Shown one piece after another: positions 1-7,834 of a stretch of DNA of 64,000 bases. A program made the position numbers and the translations under genes. The DNA lies in NCBI RefSeq assembly GCF_040750475.1, contig NZ_JABJVY010000026.1, positions 20,715 through 84,714 on the forward strand, in the 5' to 3' direction. The notes beneath the pieces were generated by a model that was not told the DNA's origin, did no database searches, and saw only the letters and a list, made by a program, of their open reading frames with translations. The stretch comes from Amorphus sp040750475. Its GTDB lineage: Bacteria > Pseudomonadota > Alphaproteobacteria > Rhizobiales > Amorphaceae. Each line of letters begins with the position of its first letter. Within the stretch, counting starts at the first letter, position 1.

Positions 1-380
1 AGTTCTGCAAGGCCTTCTTCGAGGTCGACAACGCCCAAATGCGGTTCCGCCCGTCCTTCTTCCCCTTCACCGAACCGTCGATGGAGGTGGACATCCGCTG
101 CCGCCGCACCGGCAGCGAGGTCCGCTTCGGCGAGGGGGACGATTGGCTGGAGATCCTGGGCTGCGGCATGGTGCACCCCAACGTGCTCAGGAATTGCGGG
201 CTCGATCCCGACCGCTACCAGGGCTTCGCCTGGGGCATGGGCATCGACCGCATCGCCATGCTGAAATACGGCATGCCGGACCTGCGCGCCTTCTTCGAAG
301 CCGATCTGCGCTGGCTGTCCCACTATGGCTTCCGCCCGCTCGACATGCCGACCCTGTTCGCCGGCCTCAGCCAGAGCTGA
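1..380 (+). CDS. pheS: Phenylalanyl-tRNA synthetase alpha subunit, C-terminal part (5' end outside window)
   Basis: This is the end of the alpha subunit of phenylalanyl-tRNA synthetase, which charges tRNA-Phe in the cytoplasm as an alpha2beta2 enzyme. The open frame enters the window at base 3 and ends at TGA 378-380. It shows class II synthetase motif 2 (FRPSFFPFTEPSMEVDI), the stretch LGCGMVHPNVL and motif 3 (GFAWGMGIDRIAMLKYG), followed by the usual short PheS tail ending in GLSQS. Reading frame and end look intact. In many relatives pheT follows directly; here a 313-base spacer and the lipid A fatty-acid cluster follow instead. Identification is firm; only the truncation by the window edge limits it. 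Confidence 0.96.
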   Translation, partial: FCKAFFEVDNAQMRFRPSFFPFTEPSMEVDIRCRRTGSEVRFGEGDDWLEILGCGMVHPNVLRNCGLDPDRYQGFAWGMGIDRIAMLKYGMPDLRAFFEADLRWLSHYGFRPLDMPTLFAGLSQS

Positions 381-693
381 CCGGCCGGGTGCGCCCGAAT
401 CAAGTCGGATGGCGAGGAAAGCGCAAAACCCCGCCATCTCGCCGCCCATATGGTGTTCCATCACCCTCGACTTGTGCTAAGGAACGCCTCCGACACGAGA
501 CTGATCAGGCCTGATTCCGCCCCGACACACCCGAGCGCGGAACGGGCGGTGAGCGGACCTGAGAACAGCGGATTCCGCCGAGCCGCGGCTCGATCCCCTA
601 TCAAGTGGTCGCAGGTGGCAGCGGGTCGCGTCGGCCGGCCGATCCGGGTCGCATGGCCGACCGACCCGACGAGAATAAGGAGCATTGCGATCG
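381..693. other. Spacer between pheS and acpXL, no gene seen
   Basis: This 313-base gap separates pheS from the VLCFA cluster. Frames that cross it (for example plus-strand 450-713) have no recognisable protein features and run into acpXL out of frame. A Shine-Dalgarno AAGGAG lies at 677-682, 11 bases before the acpXL ATG. The promoter of the downstream cluster probably sits here, but no convincing -35/-10 pair could be picked by eye. Confidence 0.4.
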
Positions 694-972
694 ATGGATT
701 CGACCTTCGATAAAGTCGCCGACATCATTGCCGAGACCTGCGAACTGCCGCGCGAGACCATCACGCCGGAAAGCCACGCGATCGACGATCTGGGCATCGA
801 CAGCCTGGACTTCCTCGACATCGTGTTCGCGATCGACAAGCAGTTCGGCATCAAGATCCCGCTGGAATCCTGGACCGAAGAGGTTAACAGCGGCAACGCG
901 GCGGCCGAAGACTACTTCGTGCTGAAAAATCTCTGCGCCCGGATCGACGAGCTGGTCGCTGCCAAGGGCTGA
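694..972 (+). CDS. acpXL: Acyl carrier protein AcpXL for very-long-chain fatty acids
   Basis: AcpXL is the dedicated acyl carrier protein on which the C28 hydroxy fatty acid of rhizobial-type lipid A is built. The 92-residue protein is slightly longer than housekeeping AcpP and carries the phosphopantetheine site LGIDSLDFLDI with Ser37. ATG 694 was chosen over TTG 685 because AAGGAG at 677-682 is well spaced for 694 and the protein then begins MDSTFDKVADIIAET, as in the family. It is the first gene of a forward cluster with fabZXL, fabF2XL, fabF1XL, an SDR, an MDR dehydrogenase and lpxXL. That order is what separates it from an ordinary ACP. Confidence 0.95.
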   Translation: MDSTFDKVADIIAETCELPRETITPESHAIDDLGIDSLDFLDIVFAIDKQFGIKIPLESWTEEVNSGNAAAEDYFVLKNLCARIDELVAAKG

Positions 973-980
973 CAGGGCGG

Positions 981-1445
981 ATGCGGCTCGAATATTTTCA
1001 GATGATCGACGAGGTGACGGTCCTGGACCGCGCCTCGAACCGTCTCGAAGCACGCTCGACGGTTCCGACCGAAAGCACCGTCTTCGAAGGTCATTTCCCC
1101 GGCTATCCGCTGATGCCGGGCGTGCTCCTGATCGAGACGATGGCCCAGGCATCGGGCTATCTGGTGCTCGCTCACAACGGATTTTCGCGGATGCCCTTCC
1201 TTGCCGGCGTCAAGCAGGGCAAGCTCAGGACATTCGTCGAACCCGGCACCGAGCTGATGATCACCGCCACGCTCACCCATGACGGTTCCGGCTTCTCCGT
1301 CACGGAGGCGGAGATCGCCGTTCAGGGCAAGCGCGTGTGCGATGCCGCCCTGACCTTCAAGACGATGGCGTTCCCGAGCCCGGATCTTGAAGCGATGATG
1401 CGCCGCCAAGCCGACGAAATCGGCCTTTCGGGGAGCGTTGACTAA
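981..1445 (+). CDS. fabZXL: 3-hydroxyacyl-ACP dehydratase of the VLCFA cluster (FabZ type)
   Basis: This is a hot-dog-fold dehydratase that removes water from 3-hydroxyacyl-AcpXL in each elongation round. The 154-residue protein contains FEGHFPGYPLMPGVLLIE, with the catalytic His38 and a glutamate at position 52 as expected for FabZ/FabA relatives. It starts 8 bases after the acpXL stop and ends immediately before the ATG of fabF2XL, so translation is probably coupled. Being in this cluster, it most likely acts on long acyl chains on AcpXL and not in general fatty-acid synthesis. Confidence 0.93.
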   Translation: MRLEYFQMIDEVTVLDRASNRLEARSTVPTESTVFEGHFPGYPLMPGVLLIETMAQASGYLVLAHNGFSRMPFLAGVKQGKLRTFVEPGTELMITATLTHDGSGFSVTEAEIAVQGKRVCDAALTFKTMAFPSPDLEAMMRRQADEIGLSGSVD

Positions 1446-2672
1446 ATGCCGGAAAAGGACCCGCGCGACGCCGTCATCACCGGGATCGGCCTGGTTTCGC
1501 CGATCGCTGACGGGATTTCGGAGCACTACCGCCTGCTGGCCGCCGGCGAGCGCGTGCGCCCGCCCGTGGATGCGGACACCTACGCGCCCTTTCCGGTCCA
1601 TCCGATCACCGAGATCGACCTCTCCACCCAGATCCCCCGGCGCGGCGACCAGCGCCAGATGGAGAACTGGCAGCGCTACGGCACCTATGCCGCCGGGCTT
1701 GCGCTGACGGATGCCGGCATTGCCGGCGAGAGCGAGATCCTGGAGCGCACAAACCTGATCGTAGCGGCCGGCGGCGGCGAACGCGATGCCTCCGTCGACG
1801 GCGACATCGTCCAGGGCTGGCGGGATGCGCCGGATCCCGGTGCGTTCCTGAACGAGCGGCTCGGCTCCGATCTCAGGCCGACCCTGTTCCTCGCCCAGCT
1901 TTCCAACCTGCTGGCGGGCAACATCTCGATCGTCCATCACGTTACCGGCTCGTCGCGCACCTTCATGGGCGAGGAGCTTGGCGGCGCCACCACGCTGGAG
2001 ACCGCCTGGCGGCAGATCCGGGCCGGTCAAAATGACGTCTTCCTGGTCGGCGGCGCCTACAACGCCGTGCGCTACGACATGGTCGTGTTCCTGGCCATGT
2101 CGCAGGGACTCTGGCAGGGCGCGGACGTGCCGGACATTTGGAACCGCACCGGCCAGCAGGGCGGCATGGTCCCCGGCTCGATGGGGGCGTTCCTGGTCCT
2201 GGAAAGCCGCGATCACGCCGAGGCGCGCGGCGCGCGGATCTATGCCCGCATCGAGGACGTGGTCACCGATCGCGGTGCGCGCGACGGCTCGGAGCGTTTC
2301 CAGTCGCGGATCGAGCGCCAGCTCGGCCGGCTCGACGCCGCGGCCGGCGATGCGCCGATCGGTCTTTTGAGCGCCACCAGCGGCGTCCCGGCCGCCCTTG
2401 CCGCCGAGCGGACGATGCTGGACCGGATCACCGCCGACCGGACCGCATACGTTCGCGGCACGGGCACGGTGCTGGGCCACGGCATGGAGGCCCAAATGCC
2501 TGCGGCCGTGGCGTTGGCTGCGGCCACGCTCGGCGAAGGCTCCTTCTATCCGCCGTTCGCACAGGCGGAGATCGAGGCGGCCGCCACCGACACGCCCTCG
2601 ACCGTGGCCGTGACCGGATGGGGCGCATGGCGCGGCGAGAGCCTGACCGTGCTTTCCGCCGACAACGAATAA
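1446..2672 (+). CDS. fabF2XL: Ketosynthase-like protein FabF2XL without active-site cysteine
   Basis: This 408-residue protein has the thiolase/ketosynthase fold of beta-ketoacyl-ACP synthases, shown by an N-terminal VITGIGLVSPIADG and a C-terminal GTGTVLGHGMEAQ segment. It has no cysteine anywhere. Where a ketosynthase has the nucleophile motif (T-A-C-A/S) it reads HHVTGSSRTFMGEE, and the NAHGT histidine is replaced by VRGTGT; only the last conserved His remains. It therefore cannot perform the normal decarboxylative condensation. By analogy with chain-length factors of type II polyketide synthases, it probably forms a heterodimer with FabF1XL, which follows 48 bases downstream. Position in the VLCFA cluster is typical; the chain-length role is inference. 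Confidence 0.9.
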   Translation: MPEKDPRDAVITGIGLVSPIADGISEHYRLLAAGERVRPPVDADTYAPFPVHPITEIDLSTQIPRRGDQRQMENWQRYGTYAAGLALTDAGIAGESEILERTNLIVAAGGGERDASVDGDIVQGWRDAPDPGAFLNERLGSDLRPTLFLAQLSNLLAGNISIVHHVTGSSRTFMGEELGGATTLETAWRQIRAGQNDVFLVGGAYNAVRYDMVVFLAMSQGLWQGADVPDIWNRTGQQGGMVPGSMGAFLVLESRDHAEARGARIYARIEDVVTDRGARDGSERFQSRIERQLGRLDAAAGDAPIGLLSATSGVPAALAAERTMLDRITADRTAYVRGTGTVLGHGMEAQMPAAVALAAATLGEGSFYPPFAQAEIEAAATDTPSTVAVTGWGAWRGESLTVLSADNE

Positions 2673-2720
2673 CGTCCACCGCCTGGCGGACGACCCGGGC
2701 GGCAATTCGGATGGGACACC

Positions 2721-3998
2721 ATGAGCAGCGCAACCCACGATGAGAAGGGCCGCCCCATCGTCGCCATTACCGGCCTTGGCGTGGTCACCTCGCTCGGCCA
2801 AGGCAAGGACGACAATTGGGCGGCCTTGACCGCCGGCACCTCCGGCATCCGGCGCATCTCCCGCTTTCCGGTCGAAGGCCTGCGAACGACGGTCGCCGGC
2901 GCGGTCGACTTCATCGAGCTCGACGAGTTCTCCGCGCCCGCGCTGACGGAAACGCTGGCCGTGATGGCCGGCGAAGAGGCGCTTGCCCAGGCCGGCATGC
3001 CGACTTCCGACACCTTCCCCGGCCCGCTCTTCATCGCCGTGCCGCCAGTGGAGCTGGAATGGCGCCAGCGCCTTGCTTTGTTCGAGGCCGGGAAGGCCGG
3101 CGAAGGCTGGCATCGGATGCTCGACGGCGCCCAGCATGGCGACTGGGTGGAGATGTACCGCACCTTCTCCTTTGCCGGTATCGAGGAGCGGGTGGCCGAC
3201 CGGTTCGGGACCCAGGGCGCACCGATCTCGCTGACGACGGCCTGCGCCTCCGGTGCCACCTCGATCCAGCTCGGCGTCGAGGCGATCCGGCGCGGCGATT
3301 GCGAGACGGCGCTCTGCCTGGCTGCCGACGGCTCGGTTCACCCCGAAACCGTCGTGCGCTTTTCGCTCCTGTCGGCGCTTTCGGCCCAGAACGACCCGCC
3401 GGAGAAAGCCTCCAAGCCGTTCTCCAAGAATCGGGACGGCTTCGTCGTCGCCGAGGGAGGCGGCGCCTTCGTGCTGGAGAGCCTGGAGCACGCCCGGGCC
3501 CGCGGCGCGGAGGTGCTGGCCATCGTCAAAGGCTGCGGCGAACGGGCGGACGATTTCCACCGGACCCGTTCCAAACCGGACGGATCCTCCATCATCGGCG
3601 TCTTCCGCGATGCGCTGAAGGATGCCGATCTGACCGAGGCCGACATCGACTACGTCAACGCCCACGGCACCGCGACGCCCGAAAACGACAAGATGGAATA
3701 TCTTGCGCTCGCCGCCGTGTTCGGTGACGCGCTGGCCGCGATCCCGGTGTCGTCCAACAAGTCCATGATCGGCCACACCATCACGGCCGCCGGCGCGGTG
3801 GAGGCGGTGTTCTCCGTCCTCTCGCTCAGGACCGGCCGACTTCCGCCCACGATCAACTATGACGAGCCCGACCCGACCATCCCGCTGGACGTGGTACCGC
3901 ATGTCGCCCGCGACGTTCCGATCCGCACGGTGATGTCGAACTCGTTCGGCTTCGGCGGCCAGAATGTCGCCCTGATCTTCGCGGCGGAACCGTTCTGA
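2721..3998 (+). CDS. fabF1XL: Beta-ketoacyl-ACP synthase FabF1XL
   Basis: This is the catalytic condensing enzyme of the VLCFA cluster, joining malonyl units to the growing acyl-AcpXL chain. The 425-residue protein has the full Cys-His-His triad of KAS II enzymes: Cys175 in TTACASG, His315 in NAHGTAT and His352 in KSMIGHT. The C terminus has the usual SNSFGFGGQNV loop. It follows the cysteine-free FabF2XL gene, and the pair resembles a KS-alpha/KS-beta arrangement. The next gene, an SDR, starts 11 bases after its stop, indicating one transcript. Confidence 0.94.
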   Translation: MSSATHDEKGRPIVAITGLGVVTSLGQGKDDNWAALTAGTSGIRRISRFPVEGLRTTVAGAVDFIELDEFSAPALTETLAVMAGEEALAQAGMPTSDTFPGPLFIAVPPVELEWRQRLALFEAGKAGEGWHRMLDGAQHGDWVEMYRTFSFAGIEERVADRFGTQGAPISLTTACASGATSIQLGVEAIRRGDCETALCLAADGSVHPETVVRFSLLSALSAQNDPPEKASKPFSKNRDGFVVAEGGGAFVLESLEHARARGAEVLAIVKGCGERADDFHRTRSKPDGSSIIGVFRDALKDADLTEADIDYVNAHGTATPENDKMEYLALAAVFGDALAAIPVSSNKSMIGHTITAAGAVEAVFSVLSLRTGRLPPTINYDEPDPTIPLDVVPHVARDVPIRTVMSNSFGFGGQNVALIFAAEPF

Positions 3999-4009
3999 GC
4001 TTGCCTGCG

Positions 4010-4786
4010 ATGACGGACACGACGGCCGACGTCGCCAAACGCGTCTATGTCGTCGGCGCCAGCCGCGGCATCGGTGCTGCGACCGCCTGCGCCCTTGCCG
4101 AGGACGGCTACGATTTGTTGCTCGCCTCGCGCAATACGGACGGCGCCTTGGCGGCGCTCGGCGAGGAGCTGCGCGCGCGCCATCCCGATCGCGTCATCGA
4201 AACGATGCAGGTCGACACCGGCGATCGGGCACAAGTCGCGGCGCTGGCGGCACGTCTGGAAGAGGACGAGGCCGCCTACGGGCTTCTCTACAATGCCGGC
4301 CAATCCTACGACCGGTTGGCCGCGACCATCGAGGCGGAACGCATCGCCGAACTGATGGAAATCAACGCGCTCGCCTTCATGCGCCTGGCGGCGGCGGCAA
4401 TCCGGCCGATGATTCGCGCAAGGACCGGGCGGATTATCGCCACCGGCTCCGTCACCGCCACCGGCGGCGTCTCCGGCAACGCGGCCTATGCGGCGACCAA
4501 GGGCGCGCTGATCGGCTACGTTCGCACGCTCGCCGTGGAGATCGCGCGCAAGGGCGTCACGGTCAACGTGATGGCGCCCGGCTTTATCGAGACCAGCCTG
4601 ATCGAGCCCTACCTCGCCTACCGCGACCAGCTCGAGCGCCAGATCCCCGCCGGCCGCCTGGGGCGGCCGGAGGAGATCGCCGACCTGATCCGATTTGTGA
4701 TTTCGCCGCGCGCCAGCTACATCACCGGCGCGGTCCTGACGATCGACGGCGGGCTTTCCGCCCACCTCGTCAGTCGTCGAACCTAG
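4010..4786 (+). CDS. Short-chain dehydrogenase/reductase of the VLCFA cluster (FabG-like)
   Basis: This is probably the 3-oxoacyl-AcpXL reductase step or a related carbonyl reduction, using NAD(P)H. The 258-residue protein has the SDR nucleotide motif VGASRGIG, the structural NAG, a catalytic Ser in ATGSVTATGGVSG and the YxxxK motif in YAATKGAL, then the PG-x-IET segment. ATG 4010 was preferred to TTG 4001 because the protein then starts MTDTTADVAKRVYVVG with a normal distance to the glycine motif; the ribosome-binding site is weak. It sits between fabF1XL and the MDR dehydrogenase. Its precise substrate cannot be read from the sequence. Confidence 0.85.
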   Translation: MTDTTADVAKRVYVVGASRGIGAATACALAEDGYDLLLASRNTDGALAALGEELRARHPDRVIETMQVDTGDRAQVAALAARLEEDEAAYGLLYNAGQSYDRLAATIEAERIAELMEINALAFMRLAAAAIRPMIRARTGRIIATGSVTATGGVSGNAAYAATKGALIGYVRTLAVEIARKGVTVNVMAPGFIETSLIEPYLAYRDQLERQIPAGRLGRPEEIADLIRFVISPRASYITGAVLTIDGGLSAHLVSRRT

Positions 4787-4822
4787 AGAGCGTTTCCAGG
4801 CCAAGTGGAAACCGGTTGGCCG
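4787..4822 (+). repeat. 36-base dispersed palindromic repeat, copy 1
   Basis: A 36-base stretch beginning AGAGCGTTTCCAGG starts on the first base after the SDR stop codon. It contains the inverted repeat GTTTCCA/TGGAAAC. The identical 36 bases occur at 19460-19495, five bases after the ccrM stop. The placement right behind stop codons suggests a small dispersed extragenic element. Confidence 0.75.
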
Positions 4823-4911
4823 CCCGAACTTGCGAGAAAACAAGCGGATGGGGCAGGCCTGCCGGCGCTGCCTTCATCCCGTTAACCCATCCAAACGGAG
4901 CCCTCGACCCG

Positions 4912-5937
4912 ATGCGCGCGCTTCAGCTCGTCTCCGATCGCAACCTCGAGATCGCGGATATCGCGCCGCCTGACTCCCCTGGCGAAGGCGAGGTCGAAAT
5001 CGAGATCGGTGCGGTCGCCCTCAACCATATCGATGTCTGGGGTTGGCGCGGCATGGCGTTCGCCAAGCGCAAGCTGCCGCTGGTCGTCGGAGCGGAGGCA
5101 GCCGGCACCGTCGTGTCGGTCGGCCCCGGCGTTGACCAGCTCGGCGTCGGCCAGCGGGTCGCGATCTACGGGGCGCAGACCTGCGGCACCTGCCGGGCCT
5201 GCCGGGAAGGCCGCGAAAATCTCTGCGAGAATGTCGGCGGCATCCACGGCTTTCATCTCGACGGCTTCGCCCGCGAGCGGATGGTGACCAAGGCTCGGCT
5301 GTGCGTGCCGGTGCCCGACAATGTCGGCATGGTCGACGCCGCCTGCGCTTCCATCACCTTCGGCACCGTGGAGCACATGCTGTTCGACAACGCCGAGCTG
5401 GAAGCCGGCGAGACCATTCTGGTCCAGGCCGGCGGATCCGGCATCGGGACGGCGGCGATCCGGCTTGCCAAGCACATCGGCGCGACCGTCATCACCACCG
5501 TCGGCAGCGACGAGAAGGCGGAGAAGGCCCGCGCACTCGGCGCCGACCACGTGATCAACTATCGCACCGAGCGCTTCGAGGGCGTCGTGCGCAAACTGAC
5601 GCGCAAGCGCGGTGTCGACGTCGTGTTCGAGCACACCGGTGTCGACACCTGGCAGGGTAGCCTGTTCTCGCTCACGCGCGGCGGGCGGCTGGTCACTTGC
5701 GGCTCGACCACCGGCATCACCGCCCAGATCAACCTGATGCAGCTCTTCCAGCAGCAGTACCGCATCTTCGGCTCGTTCGGCTGCGCGATTCACAATCTCA
5801 GCGACGGCCTTGCCCATATGGCCGAAGGCGTGCTGCCGGTGGTGGACACGGTGATCACCCTCGACCAGATCGAAGAGGGGCTGGCGCGGCTGGAAAGCCG
5901 AAAGGTGTTCGGCAAGATCGTCATGACGATGAGCTGA
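4912..5937 (+). CDS. Medium-chain (zinc-type) dehydrogenase of the VLCFA cluster
   Basis: This is a 341-residue medium-chain dehydrogenase/reductase, the gene usually found before lpxXL in the VLCFA cluster and sometimes called adh2XL or fabXL; it may act as the enoyl reductase. A structural-zinc signature C-x2-C-x2-C-x7-C is visible in CGTCRACREGRENLC, and the Rossmann motif is VQAGGSGIGTAAIRLAK. The catalytic Cys of zinc alcohol dehydrogenases is replaced (ALNHIDVWGWRG), which favours a quinone-oxidoreductase/enoyl-reductase-like reaction. ATG 4912 with CGGAG at 4896-4900 was preferred to TTG 4816, which would start inside the 36-base repeat and add 32 unlikely residues. Confidence 0.88.
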   Translation: MRALQLVSDRNLEIADIAPPDSPGEGEVEIEIGAVALNHIDVWGWRGMAFAKRKLPLVVGAEAAGTVVSVGPGVDQLGVGQRVAIYGAQTCGTCRACREGRENLCENVGGIHGFHLDGFARERMVTKARLCVPVPDNVGMVDAACASITFGTVEHMLFDNAELEAGETILVQAGGSGIGTAAIRLAKHIGATVITTVGSDEKAEKARALGADHVINYRTERFEGVVRKLTRKRGVDVVFEHTGVDTWQGSLFSLTRGGRLVTCGSTTGITAQINLMQLFQQQYRIFGSFGCAIHNLSDGLAHMAEGVLPVVDTVITLDQIEEGLARLESRKVFGKIVMTMS

Positions 5938-5940
5938 TCG

Positions 5941-6855
5941 GTGGTTTCCCGACGCCAGCTCGCCGCGCGCGGCCTTGCGTTCGCCGATTGGCTGTTCGCC
6001 AAGATCGTGGTCGCCCTGGTCCGGCTGATCCGCCTGTTGCCGGCGCATGCTGCGGTGGCGTTCGGCGGCTTCGCCGCGCGCACGATCGGACCGCTGCTTC
6101 CCGTCGACAAGACCGGGCGGGAGAACCTGGCCGCCGCCTATCCGGACATACCCGCCAAGGAGCGCCGGCAGATCCTGAACGGCGTCTGGGACAATCTCGG
6201 CCGCACTTCAGCGGAGTTCCTGTTTCTCGACCGGATCTTCGATTTCGATTTCCACGATCCGACCGCCGGCCATTTCGAGGTCAACGGCATCGATCAATTC
6301 ATCGAGATCCGCGATTCCGACACGCCCTGCATCGTGTTTACCGCGCATCTGGCGAACTGGGAGCTCTTGCCGGTCTGCGCGGCGACCTTCGGCCTCGACG
6401 TGTCCGTCCTGTTCCGGCCGCTCAACAACGAGCGGCTCGCCCGCGAGCTCGACCAGGTGCGCGGCAGCGTCATGGGCGGGCTGGTGCCCTCCCGCCCCGG
6501 CGCCGTGGCCCAGCTCGACGGCATTCTCGCCCGCGGCGGGCATGTCGGCGTGCTGGTCGACCAGCGCTTCGGGCGCGGGCTCACCCTGCCCTTTTTCGGC
6601 CGGCCGGCGAAGACCAATCCGCTGATCGCCAAGCTCGCCCGCCGCCACGACTGCAAGGTCTACGCGGCCCGCACCGTGCGCAAGCCGGAAGGCCGCTTCT
6701 ATATGGAGCTCAAAGGACCGATCGAGCTCCCGCGAGAGGGCGACGGCAGCGTCGACGTGGACGCCACCATGATCATGGTCAACGAGATCATCGAGAGCTG
6801 GGTCCGCGAACACCCGGAGCAGTGGCTCTGGCTCCATCGCCGCTGGCGCATTTAG
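5941..6855 (+). CDS. lpxXL: Lipid A acyltransferase LpxXL
   Basis: LpxXL is a 304-residue inner-membrane acyltransferase of the HtrB/LpxL family that transfers the 27-hydroxyoctacosanoyl chain from AcpXL onto lipid A. The acyltransferase motif H-x4-E is present in FTAHLANWE, and the C terminus has the typical PEQWLWLHRRW. The N terminus is hydrophobic enough for a membrane anchor. The start is GTG 5941, three bases after the preceding stop, so it is translated as the last gene of the cluster. It converges on the EEP gene with a 30-base gap. Confidence 0.94.
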   Translation: MVSRRQLAARGLAFADWLFAKIVVALVRLIRLLPAHAAVAFGGFAARTIGPLLPVDKTGRENLAAAYPDIPAKERRQILNGVWDNLGRTSAEFLFLDRIFDFDFHDPTAGHFEVNGIDQFIEIRDSDTPCIVFTAHLANWELLPVCAATFGLDVSVLFRPLNNERLARELDQVRGSVMGGLVPSRPGAVAQLDGILARGGHVGVLVDQRFGRGLTLPFFGRPAKTNPLIAKLARRHDCKVYAARTVRKPEGRFYMELKGPIELPREGDGSVDVDATMIMVNEIIESWVREHPEQWLWLHRRWRI

Positions 6856-6863
6856 AACGCCGA

Positions 6864-6889
6864 GCAAAAACGGTTCCCGCTTTCCTCAA
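6864..6889. repeat. Copy of dispersed AAAACCGG-TCCC-CTTTTC repeat
   Basis: Between the convergent lpxXL and EEP genes lies GCAAAAACGGTTCCCGCTTTCC, a degenerate member of a family better seen at 39362-39464, 15009-15040 and, inverted, at 21693-21725. It may serve as extragenic punctuation. The match is partial. Confidence 0.4.
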
Positions 6890-7755
6890 CGACGACCCAA
6901 GATCGCCACGTCCGCAATCACCGGCAGGTGATTGGAGCCAATGTCCGGACCGACGCCCACCAGGCGCGCGGACAGCTCGTCGGTGACGAGGATCTGATCG
7001 ATCCGCAGGCCGATCGCCGGCAGCCAGTTCGGCCAGCTCGGGGTGAACCAGGGCCCTGCCTCGGTGGGAAGCGACAGCCCGCTGCGATCCACATAGCTGC
7101 GGAAGCTGAGCGACAGCGGCGAGGCGTTGTGGTCGCCGGCGACGACCGTCGGCAGCCCGGCCGCACGGATCACCGCATGATAGTTCCGGAACGCCGCGGC
7201 GCGTTGGCCTTCGTCCGCCGGATTGTTCGGCTTCGGCGCGTGCACCCCGAGGACCAGCACCGGCTGGCCGTCGACCAGCGCGCAGCCGACGGCGGAACGC
7301 GGCCGCAGCGCAATGTCGATCTCCGGCGTCGGGCAAACCTCCAGACGCGCCCGGCGATAGATGGCGGTCGAGCCCGAGGAACTTTCCGCCATCAGCACAT
7401 AGTCGGTGCCCAACAGCCGCTCCAGAAGCTGGCTCCACACCGGGCTGCGCTCCTGAACCACCAGCACGTCCGGATCGCGCTCCCACAGCGCCTGCGACAG
7501 GGCCGCCACGTCGGTGTTGGAGAATAGAAGATTCGCCGTCATCACCCGCAGCGGCGCCCCCGAGCCTCCCGAGGCGGCCGTGAGCGTGCTCTTGTAGGCG
7601 GCAAGGCCGATCCCGAGCGCCACCACCAGAACCGAGGCGGCCACCAGGAAGCCGCGCCGACGATGGAACAGCGCCACGCCGGCGAGCCAAAGCGCGAGCA
7701 GGCTCACAAGCTGCGGCAGAAAGTTGAGACCGCTGTCGACAAACCAGGAAAGCAT
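6886..7755 (-). CDS. Membrane-anchored endonuclease/exonuclease/phosphatase family protein
   Basis: This 289-residue protein belongs to the EEP (DNase I-like) superfamily of metal-dependent phosphodiesterases and phosphatases. Two N-terminal membrane segments (about residues 10-30 and 36-55) precede the EEP domain. Its motifs are visible: VMTANLLFSN, a catalytic Glu in VVQERSP, GDHNASP (metal and general base), and GSNHLPVIADV at the end (SDH-like His). The domain most likely faces the periplasm. Substrate, nucleic acid or phospholipid/lipid phosphate, cannot be decided. It starts with ATG 7755 and lies downstream of the PilZ-MFP gene on the same strand after an 80-base gap, so co-transcription is possible. 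Confidence 0.85.
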   Translation of the reverse strand: MLSWFVDSGLNFLPQLVSLLALWLAGVALFHRRRGFLVAASVLVVALGIGLAAYKSTLTAASGGSGAPLRVMTANLLFSNTDVAALSQALWERDPDVLVVQERSPVWSQLLERLLGTDYVLMAESSSGSTAIYRRARLEVCPTPEIDIALRPRSAVGCALVDGQPVLVLGVHAPKPNNPADEGQRAAAFRNYHAVIRAAGLPTVVAGDHNASPLSLSFRSYVDRSGLSLPTEAGPWFTPSWPNWLPAIGLRIDQILVTDELSARLVGVGPDIGSNHLPVIADVAILGRR

Positions 7756-7834
7756 TGCGATCCGACCTGTTCAGGCCCTTGTTCTTACGCGTGTCCGGAG
7801 GGCGAAGCGGTTTTTCCCTTCGCCCGGAAACGCT

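Noticed and set aside
450..713. Small plus-strand ORF between pheS and acpXL
   Set aside because: No ribosome-binding site, composition unlike protein, and it runs across the acpXL start out of frame.
912..3902. 996-residue open frame on the minus strand
   Set aside because: It lies exactly opposite fabZXL, fabF2XL and fabF1XL, has Arg/Gly/Asp-biased shadow composition and no domain; GC-rich codons keep antisense frames open.
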